A stretch of DNA of 64,000 nucleotides, taken from contig DATDPP010000072.1 in NCBI GenBank assembly GCA_035292685.1, positions 23,055-87,054 on the forward strand, read 5' to 3'. The translations under genes were made by a program, and so were the position numbers. This document shows, piece after piece, positions 58,611 through 64,000 of the stretch (position 1 is its first letter; every line of letters starts with the position of its first letter). The notes beneath the pieces were generated by a model. That model saw nothing but the letters and a program-made list of their open reading frames with translations. It was not told where the DNA came from and searched no databases. Origin of the DNA: JALYNX01 sp035292685. Its GTDB lineage: Bacteria > Actinomycetota > Acidimicrobiia > Spongiisociales > ZC4RG35.

Positions 58611-59633
58611 ATGGCCGCAGTGCTGTCGATTCTCGCCCTGGTCGTGATGACCGCCTCCTGCGTCGAAGCCGTCGAAGCCGGTGCCGGCACACCCGATTTC
58701 ACTTCGCAGGCTCTGGTCACAACCACGAGTGTTGCGACCACCACGACGACGACTGCCGAGGACCCGACGACCACCACGATTGCGAAGGTGACAACCACCA
58801 CCTCGGCCTTCGAGGCCCTGGCCGCAGGGGCACTGATCACGCCGACAGGGGTCGTAGTGCCCGTCCTCGACCGGGGCGCCACGGGTTTCGTGGTTACGAC
58901 CCCATGTGGGAACACGGCAACCATTGGCAATGGAGAGCCGGTGGGGAGGGTGACGGTGGTCCTCGACCCAGGTCACGGAGGCGATGTCGATTCCGGCGCG
59001 GTGGGGGTCAACGGGTTGAGGGAGGCCGATATCAACCTGACTGTTGCGCTCGCCACCGAGCGTCTGCTCGTGGAAAGGGGGATATCAGTGATTCTCACCC
59101 GCACTGGCGACTATCCGGTTCGAATCGACGTCAGATCCCAGATCGCCGATGACCTGGGGGCTGAGATCATGGTCTCGATCCATCACAACGCACCAACCCC
59201 GGGTGACGCCACTGCGCCGGGAACCGAGATCTTCATCCAGAGCGACTCCGAGCGGTCTCGCCGTCTCGGGGGACTGGTCTGGGAGCACGTCGTAGCCGCT
59301 CTCTCGGGAATGGAGAGTGTCAGCTGGGCAGGAGCACGTGACGCTGGTGTGTTGCGGGTGTTGAACTCCGACAGCGAGGATTCCTATGGGATGGTTCGAC
59401 TCCCGCAGACGGTCTCGGTGCTCGCCGAGCTGGCCTACATCTCCAATCCCAGCGAGGCCGAGATGATGGCCACTCCCGAATACGTCACCACCGCCTCAGA
59501 TGCCTTGGCGGATGCGATCGTGTCTTACCTCGAGGAGAACGACCTGGGCTCCGGCTATGTCGATGAGCCCCGGGCCTTCAACCCTCGGCCCGGCATCAGC
59601 GCCGGCGACTGTGAGGATCCCAACCTGGGGTAG
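58611..59633 (+). CDS. N-acetylmuramoyl-L-alanine amidase, lipoprotein form
   Basis: Exported peptidoglycan hydrolase of 340 residues. The N-terminus is a lipoprotein signal (MAAVLSILALVVMTASC). A Thr-rich linker at about 38-65 precedes the amidase_3 domain, whose zinc and catalytic residues are visible: VLDPGHGGDVDSGAVG (His), GLREADINL (Glu), SIHHNAP (His) and VLAELAYISNP (Glu). The frame upstream of 58611 is antisense to the membrane protein and is rejected. Confidence 0.88.
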   Translation: MAAVLSILALVVMTASCVEAVEAGAGTPDFTSQALVTTTSVATTTTTTAEDPTTTTIAKVTTTTSAFEALAAGALITPTGVVVPVLDRGATGFVVTTPCGNTATIGNGEPVGRVTVVLDPGHGGDVDSGAVGVNGLREADINLTVALATERLLVERGISVILTRTGDYPVRIDVRSQIADDLGAEIMVSIHHNAPTPGDATAPGTEIFIQSDSERSRRLGGLVWEHVVAALSGMESVSWAGARDAGVLRVLNSDSEDSYGMVRLPQTVSVLAELAYISNPSEAEMMATPEYVTTASDALADAIVSYLEENDLGSGYVDEPRAFNPRPGISAGDCEDPNLG

Positions 59634-59678
59634 CGGGAGGATACAGCGACCGAATGAAGCCAAGTCAGCCTCTAACCA

Positions 59679-59710
59679 GTCAACTTGACATAACCTAGAT
59701 TATGGGTCAA
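59679..59710 (+). promoter_or_regulatory. Palindromic GTCAA/TTGAC cluster upstream of trx
   Basis: A perfect 11-base palindrome GTCAACTTGAC (59679-59689) is followed by a third half-site GTCAA at 59706-59710. TTGACATAA and TTATGGGTCAA also pair imperfectly around CCTAGA. The 210-base gap between the amidase and trx holds no other feature I can see. Confidence 0.5.
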
Positions 59711-59843
59711 ATCACTCACACCCGACCTACCCAGAATCCTCAATTCACCCCCCTCAGCTCCCCCCAAGAACACCAAACGGACGGGAATCAGGGGACAACT
59801 CAGGCGGTTCTCCTCTCCGACCCTCTAACAGCAAAGGTTTGAA

Positions 59844-60254
59844 ATGGCCACAGTGGCACTCAACAAAGAAACGTTCGACCAGACGATCCAGGACAACGCC
59901 ACCGTTCTGGTCGACTTCTGGGCCGAGTGGTGTGGGCCCTGTCGCTCATTCGCCCCGACCTACGAGGCCGCGTCAAAGAGCAACCCCGACATGGTGTTCG
60001 CCAAGGTTGACACCGAGGACCAACAAGAACTGGCCCAGGCCTTCGGGATCCGCTCGATACCCACGTTGATGGTGTTCAGGGACCAGATCGTGTTGTACGC
60101 CCAACCAGGCGCCCTGCCACCACACATGTTGGAGGACCTGATCTCACAGGTGAGAGCGGTTGACATGGACGAGGTACGGGCCCAGGTCGCCGCTCATGAG
60201 GCGGAGCTCGAAGCCAACCCCGAGCATGAGCACGACCATGACCACGCCCACTGA
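59844..60254 (+). CDS. trx: Thioredoxin with His-rich tail
   Basis: Thiol-disulfide oxidoreductase of 136 residues. WCGPC (C30, C33) and the cis-Pro loop RSIPTLMVF define a normal thioredoxin domain (1-108). A helical extension of about 28 residues follows and ends in a run of alternating His with Asp/Glu (HEHDHDHAH), probably metal binding. It stands alone, with an unusual palindromic upstream region. Confidence 0.92.
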   Translation: MATVALNKETFDQTIQDNATVLVDFWAEWCGPCRSFAPTYEAASKSNPDMVFAKVDTEDQQELAQAFGIRSIPTLMVFRDQIVLYAQPGALPPHMLEDLISQVRAVDMDEVRAQVAAHEAELEANPEHEHDHDHAH

Positions 60255-60266
60255 GGCGGTTGACGG

Positions 60267-61016
60267 TCAGCTCGCCCGCGGCTTGCGATAGACCGAAACG
60301 TGCTGCCCCGAGCGCTCGGTGAACGGCCTCCGGTCGTACCAGCCCCAGCGCTCCTCCAAATCCAGCCCGGCCAAGCCACCCATCAGATCCATCTCCGCCG
60401 GCCAGGCGTAGCGAACTGTCACCGGGAGCACGACCGTCGATCCGTCCTCGAGACGGCGTACCTGGTGGGACACCACCGTTTGTGTGACCGGGTCGTGGAT
60501 CGCCAACTCGTAGGCGTGGGCCGTGTTGGAGCTGATGCTGGACACCCCCATTCGCGTCCCGAGGTGGTCATAGCGGCTCAAATCGGGGACGAAGGTGTCC
60601 AACACGAAGCGTCCCCCCGGCTCCAAGCTCCGGGCGACGTTCTGGAAACACTCCACTTGTCTTCTCTGATCGGTTAGGGCGAAGAGGGTGTTGAACGCCA
60701 GGTAGACAAGCGGAAACTGTTGGTCGACATCCACGTCGGCGAAGTCGCCGACCACCACCGGTATGCGATCTCCTCCTGGTTTCGAGCGCAACAGCCCGAT
60801 CATCTCCTCTGAGATGTCGATCCCGGTGACCGCGACCCCTGCCTCTGTCAAGGGAAGCGCCACCCTCCCCGACCCGATCGCCAACTCGAGGGCCCGTGGC
60901 GGGCTCCCGGCGAGTGACCGGAGGAAGCCAATCGTGGCATCGTCGATCTCCTCATAGATCGAGTCGTAGAAGGGGGCCCATCGCTGCCCGTAGGTCCCAA
61001 TGTCGTAGTCGCTCAT
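60267..61016 (-). CDS. Class I SAM-dependent methyltransferase
   Basis: Methyltransferase of 249 residues, substrate unknown. The SAM-binding motif LELAIGSGRVALPL, the acidic residue in GIDISEEMIGLL, the VVGDFADV strand and the C-terminal beta sheet match the methyltransferase_25/11 group. ATG 61016 is preferred over the adjoining GTG 61019. It is convergent with trx and divergent from ybaK, with 59 bases between. Confidence 0.85.
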   Translation of the reverse strand: MSDYDIGTYGQRWAPFYDSIYEEIDDATIGFLRSLAGSPPRALELAIGSGRVALPLTEAGVAVTGIDISEEMIGLLRSKPGGDRIPVVVGDFADVDVDQQFPLVYLAFNTLFALTDQRRQVECFQNVARSLEPGGRFVLDTFVPDLSRYDHLGTRMGVSSISSNTAHAYELAIHDPVTQTVVSHQVRRLEDGSTVVLPVTVRYAWPAEMDLMGGLAGLDLEERWGWYDRRPFTERSGQHVSVYRKPRAS

Positions 61017-61061
61017 CACCCCAACTCTGGCATCTCGGGGAGGGGTCGTGCCAGAAATGCC

Positions 61062-61067
61062 TACTCT
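61062..61067 (+). promoter_or_regulatory. Possible leaderless -10 before ybaK
   Basis: TACTCT at 61062-61067 is eight bases before ATG 61076. Confidence 0.35.
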
Positions 61068-61075
61068 CCCCCGGC

Positions 61076-61567
61076 ATGCCCGCAGATCCGACAGTCATCG
61101 CCGACCTCGAAGCCAAGTCGATTCAGTACGAGACCATGGCTTGTGACCCCGAACTGGCCGACACCGCCCAATTCTGCGCCGCCTATGGCGTGCCTCTTGA
61201 TCGCTCGGCGAACACCATCGTCGTGGCCTCCAGGAAGCCGGAAGGACACGTCGCAGCCTGCCTCGTGCTAGCCACCAGCCGTCTCGATGTCAACGGGATG
61301 GTTCGACGCCGACTCGGGGTTCGGAAGGCGAGTTTCGCCACCGCCGAGCAAACCAAGGAGCTCACCGGAATGGAGATCGGGGGTGTCACCGTGTTCGGGC
61401 TTCCGATCGGGGTCCCGGTGTGGATCGACAGCCAGGTTCTGATCCCGCCATGGGTGATCATCGGCGCCGGGTCCCGCTCGGCGAAGATCAAACTCGATCC
61501 AGGTCAGTTCGTTGGGCTCGAGGGCGTCGAGATCGTCGACGATCTGGCGCTCCCCATCTCAGCTTGA
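61076..61567 (+). CDS. ybaK: YbaK/aminoacyl-tRNA editing-domain protein
   Basis: Stand-alone editing domain of 163 residues related to YbaK/ProX, which deacylate mischarged tRNA-Pro or tRNA-Cys. The NTIVVASRKPEGHVAACLVLA strand and the GVRKASFATAEQTKELTGMEIGGVTVFGLP segment with the invariant Lys are present. Its tRNA target cannot be told from sequence. Its 3' end overlaps the convergent SURF1 gene by nine bases. Confidence 0.85.
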   Translation: MPADPTVIADLEAKSIQYETMACDPELADTAQFCAAYGVPLDRSANTIVVASRKPEGHVAACLVLATSRLDVNGMVRRRLGVRKASFATAEQTKELTGMEIGGVTVFGLPIGVPVWIDSQVLIPPWVIIGAGSRSAKIKLDPGQFVGLEGVEIVDDLALPISA

Positions 61568-62290
61568 AACGCGGAGGGACCTTCTGATCAAGGAGAAGTA
61601 TCCCACCAACCCAATCACGAGGAACGCAAACCACTGGATGGCGTAGGCGAGATGGGGCCCTTCGTCCTCGAACGTGGGCGGGGCGACCGGGACCGGGAGC
61701 TCGCCTCCCCGCTCCCCCATCGCCACCAGGTAGACCGGCGAAAGCTCGAAAGGCACTTGTTCCTGGATCCTCTCGATATCGACCCGATTCATGGCCGCCA
61801 ACCGGCCACCCTCGGGGTCAACAGGCCCCAGCGATTGCCTCTCCTGGGTCGGCGACAGCCAACCCTCCACGGTGACCGTTCCCGTCGGGGGCGGCGCGGC
61901 GTCCACCGGGACCCCATCCATCTCCAGAGGCACCCAACCCCGATTGACCAGAATTGCCGAGCCGTCCTCGGTCAACAGAGGTGTGATGACGTGGAAACCG
62001 GCAACGTCGAGATAGACCTGACTTCGGATCAGCACCTCGGACTCGGGGACGAAGGTCCCCGACGCCACGGCCCGGTGGTGATTCAGGGAGTCGAGGTCGG
62101 CGCCAGCCGCCGGCACCAGCAAGCCGACGTCCACGGGCTCCGCCTCGAATCTGGACCGCTCTACGGTGTTGGCCAGACGGCGCTCTTCGAGGCGTCGAAG
62201 TTGCCACATTCCCAGACTCACGAACACGACCGATAGAACCAGCACCACCACATTGGCGATCATCCACTTTGGGGTGAGCAGGACCCGCAA
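61559..62290 (-). CDS. SURF1-family cytochrome oxidase assembly protein
   Basis: Membrane protein of 243 residues that assists heme-copper oxidase assembly. It has two membrane helices, N-terminal at about 9-28 (WMIANVVVLVLSVVFVSLG) and C-terminal at about 216-234, with the family motifs MWQLRRLEER and ILVNRGWVP between. The TTG start at 62290 fits the short basic N-terminus. No oxidase genes are nearby. Confidence 0.9.
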   Translation of the reverse strand: MRVLLTPKWMIANVVVLVLSVVFVSLGMWQLRRLEERRLANTVERSRFEAEPVDVGLLVPAAGADLDSLNHHRAVASGTFVPESEVLIRSQVYLDVAGFHVITPLLTEDGSAILVNRGWVPLEMDGVPVDAAPPPTGTVTVEGWLSPTQERQSLGPVDPEGGRLAAMNRVDIERIQEQVPFELSPVYLVAMGERGGELPVPVAPPTFEDEGPHLAYAIQWFAFLVIGLVGYFSLIRRSLRVSS

Positions 62291-62348
62291 GACTCAGGTC
62301 ACTGTATCGGTAGGGTCATCCTCCGAAACCGACGAGGACGACGTGGAC

Positions 62349-62678
62349 TCAGACCTGCACAGGCTCCAACGCCTCGACATCTCGTAGTTGGACCTGCTCG
62401 GCCACCACCTCGATGCGACTGCGTCGGCCGTCAGGCGCCTCCCAGAACCTGCGTTGCACCGAACCGCACACCCAGATCCGGCGACCGGCCTCTGGCGTCT
62501 CCTCGATGAGATCATCGGACGGGTCCCACATGGTCACCGGAATGACGTCGACGCGGCGTCGGGGCGCATCGCTGCGCACCGTCACCAGGTACCGGATCAG
62601 ACGAGTTCCCGAATCGAAGATCTTGATCTCCGGTGGTACCGCCAGCCGCCCACAAAGGACGATCAGATTGAGGTCCAT
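62349..62678 (-). CDS. ssb: Single-stranded DNA-binding protein, short form
   Basis: OB-fold protein of 109 residues with NLIVLCGRLAVPPEIKIFDSG, RLIRYLVTV and IWVCGSVQRRFW as in SSB. The Gly-rich linker and the acidic DDDIPF-type tail that recruits partner proteins are missing, and it ends EALEPVQV. This suggests an accessory SSB rather than the replicative one. GGGGGAG precedes ATG 62678; the open frame to 62891 is antisense to the TPR gene and is rejected. Confidence 0.8.
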   Translation of the reverse strand: MDLNLIVLCGRLAVPPEIKIFDSGTRLIRYLVTVRSDAPRRRVDVIPVTMWDPSDDLIEETPEAGRRIWVCGSVQRRFWEAPDGRRSRIEVVAEQVQLRDVEALEPVQV

Positions 62679-62761
62679 GACACTCCCCCATTCCATCATT
62701 CGGGGAAGTGCGGATGAGCCGATCATGTCGCGAGGGGCCGACAGATTTCTACGGGGTTGGT

Positions 62762-63493
62762 CTAGACGAGTGCCTCGCGCAATTCTTCGATCCCCTCGAA
62801 GTCGAGCTCCTGCTCGTCGAGGGCCGCCAGAAGACGCCGCGCCGCGTCCTTGTCCCCTGCGGCCAGGGCTACCCGCGCCGCCACGTACCACCTTCGGGTC
62901 TCTCCGGGTGAGGGGGTGGCTACCAGCCGGCCGGGCTTGATCACTGCCCAGGCGTCCCGAGCCCGTCCCTCGTCGAGGAGGAATGAGGCGTAGACCACCC
63001 TCGCCTCGTGGGAGACAGTCGCCGAAGGATCCAGGTCCTGGATCCGCTCCCAGGTCTTCACCACCTCCGTCTTCTTTCCCATGGCGCGAAGACAGTCCAT
63101 CTCGACCGGCATGTGAATCAGGTCACCGGTGATCCGCCGAAACGTTCGCAACTCGCGCAACGCCTCCTCCCACTTCCCAATCCGGTATGCAGACAGGCCG
63201 AATAGCTCTCGCACCGTGGAGGATCTTGGGGCCAGTGTCTTCGCCTCGCGGAGGTGGGGCAAAGCGGCGGCATAACGCTCGTCGGCGAAATGGTCGAGGG
63301 CCTTGCTCAACTCCATGATGGCGGGCTCGCGGCGGTCCTTGGGTGTTGATCTGAGGATCTCCTCACGCACCCATTTGGGAAGCTGGCCGGAGGGCACCGT
63401 GGTGACGGTGTGATGACGTCGATCATGGGGGTCCTGGCGGCGGCCCTCGCTGTCGCGACCCTTGGATTTGTGCTGGTTGGATCGACTGCTCAC
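62762..63493 (-). CDS. TPR-repeat protein
   Basis: Protein of 243 residues. A basic, polar N-terminus (about 1-30: SRSNQHKSKGRDSEGRRQDP) is followed by helical repeats in TPR spacing: ALDHFADERYAAALPHLREA, AYRIGKWEEALRELRTF and later pairs to the C-terminus. TPR repeats usually mediate protein contacts; partner unknown. The basic N-terminus may bind nucleic acid. GGGAG precedes the GTG start. It lies just beyond the rRNA terminator. Confidence 0.8.
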   Translation of the reverse strand: MSSRSNQHKSKGRDSEGRRQDPHDRRHHTVTTVPSGQLPKWVREEILRSTPKDRREPAIMELSKALDHFADERYAAALPHLREAKTLAPRSSTVRELFGLSAYRIGKWEEALRELRTFRRITGDLIHMPVEMDCLRAMGKKTEVVKTWERIQDLDPSATVSHEARVVYASFLLDEGRARDAWAVIKPGRLVATPSPGETRRWYVAARVALAAGDKDAARRLLAALDEQELDFEGIEELREALV

Positions 63494-63509
63494 CGGGCTC
63501 CCATGTCAA

Positions 63510-63548
63510 GAAAAGAGGGGGCCGCCAACGGTAGTCGGCAGCCCCCTC
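63510..63548 (-). terminator. rRNA operon terminator
   Basis: Read on the reverse strand, GAGGGGGC pairs with GCCCCCTC around an 18-base loop and is followed by TTTTCTT. It lies about ten bases beyond the 5S 3' end and closes the rRNA operon. Confidence 0.85.
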
Positions 63549-63558
63549 GACGTTGATT

Positions 63559-63675
63559 GTCCGGCGGTGACCTACTCTCCCAGGGGATCGCTCCCCAAGT
63601 ACCATCGGCGCTGACGAGTTTCACTGCCGTGTTCGGAATGGGAACGGGTGGTGCCTCGCCGCTGTAGCCACCGGA
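63559..63675 (-). rRNA. rrf: 5S ribosomal RNA
   Basis: On the reverse strand the 117-base segment starts TCCGGTGGCTACAGCGGCGA and ends with a GGTCACCGCCGG-type complement, pairing the two ends. It contains the conserved CCGTTCCCATTCCGAACACG and GGGAGAGTAGG segments. End positions may be off by one or two bases. Confidence 0.93.
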
Positions 63676-63734
63676 CAAATCTTCGAGTGACCCGGCAACC
63701 CGAGCACTCCATAGCGAGCACGTATCGTGGATTC

Positions 63735-64000
<266 letters not shown>

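Noticed and set aside
58700..58815. ACC/ACG-rich tract considered as a microsatellite repeat
   Set aside because: It is the codon run for the Thr-rich linker of the amidase and is in frame with it.

Overview
The window reads as chromosomal DNA of a high-G+C actinomycete. It carries a complete Pup-proteasome locus (arc/mpa, dop, pup, prcB, prcA, pafA, pafB, pafC) followed by tatA, tatC and helY, the same order as in Mycobacterium. Other blocks also match mycobacterial order: HAD-small protein-tlyA-nadK-recN-pyrG, xerD-scpA-scpB-rluB-cmk-der, amt-glnK-glnD, and gcvH-garA-merR-bfn-merR. Mycolic-acid genes are absent and several proteins diverge from the mycobacterial forms, so I infer a non-mycobacterial lineage such as Acidimicrobiia. 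That placement is inference only.

Layout. 1-9.9 kb: trmI (cut by the window edge) and the Pup-proteasome genes, interrupted between pafA and pafB by a reverse-strand DUF559 nuclease gene flanked by two copies of a palindromic repeat. 10-14.6 kb: tatA/tatC, helY and a lipid-kinase-family gene. 14.6-18.7 kb: DUF4193 protein, dolichol-phosphate-mannose-type glycosyltransferase, GNAT, Nudix, M20 peptidase and HAD phosphatase. 18.7-33.5 kb: a dense run from a 47-residue ORF and tlyA through nadK, recN, pyrG, ald, xerD, a DksA-like protein, an HD protein, scpA, scpB, rluB, aroA, cmk, ispH and der to a 45-residue membrane protein. 33.5-37.5 kb: amt-glnK-glnD behind a GlnR-like operator, then tRNA-Pro(GGG) on the reverse strand. 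37.7-46 kb: an orphan oligopeptide-binding protein, pgsA, gcvH, garA, two MerR regulators, a D,D-carboxypeptidase, a phosphoribosyltransferase, bfn, a nuclease-like gene and gcvT. 46-53 kb: small oxidoreductases, a lipase, tdh, a PDZ lipoprotein, and a reverse-strand lipoprotein/FtsH-like operon. 53-63.5 kb: yqgE, rnhB, a PAS histidine kinase, galE, a phosphohexomutase, an amidase, thioredoxin, a methyltransferase, ybaK, SURF1, SSB and a TPR protein. The right edge holds the end of an rRNA operon (23S 3' part, 5S, terminator) read leftward.

Expression logic. Most genes are packed head to tail with ATGA/GTGA/TTGA overlaps, which implies long translationally coupled operons. At operon heads a -10-like TANNNT hexamer repeatedly lies only 6-9 bases before the start codon with no Shine-Dalgarno sequence, which points to widespread leaderless transcripts. 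Two genes (tlyA and a nuclease-like gene) appear to start at CTG within a CTGA overlap, and one lipoprotein seems to start at ATC. Standard gene callers would truncate or miss all three.

The most unusual items are the repeat-flanked DUF559 module inside the proteasome locus, the CTG-started nuclease-like gene coupled to a MerR regulator, and an FtsH-like membrane protease with enlarged loops co-transcribed with a lipoprotein. No prophage, CRISPR array or recognisable transposase is present.
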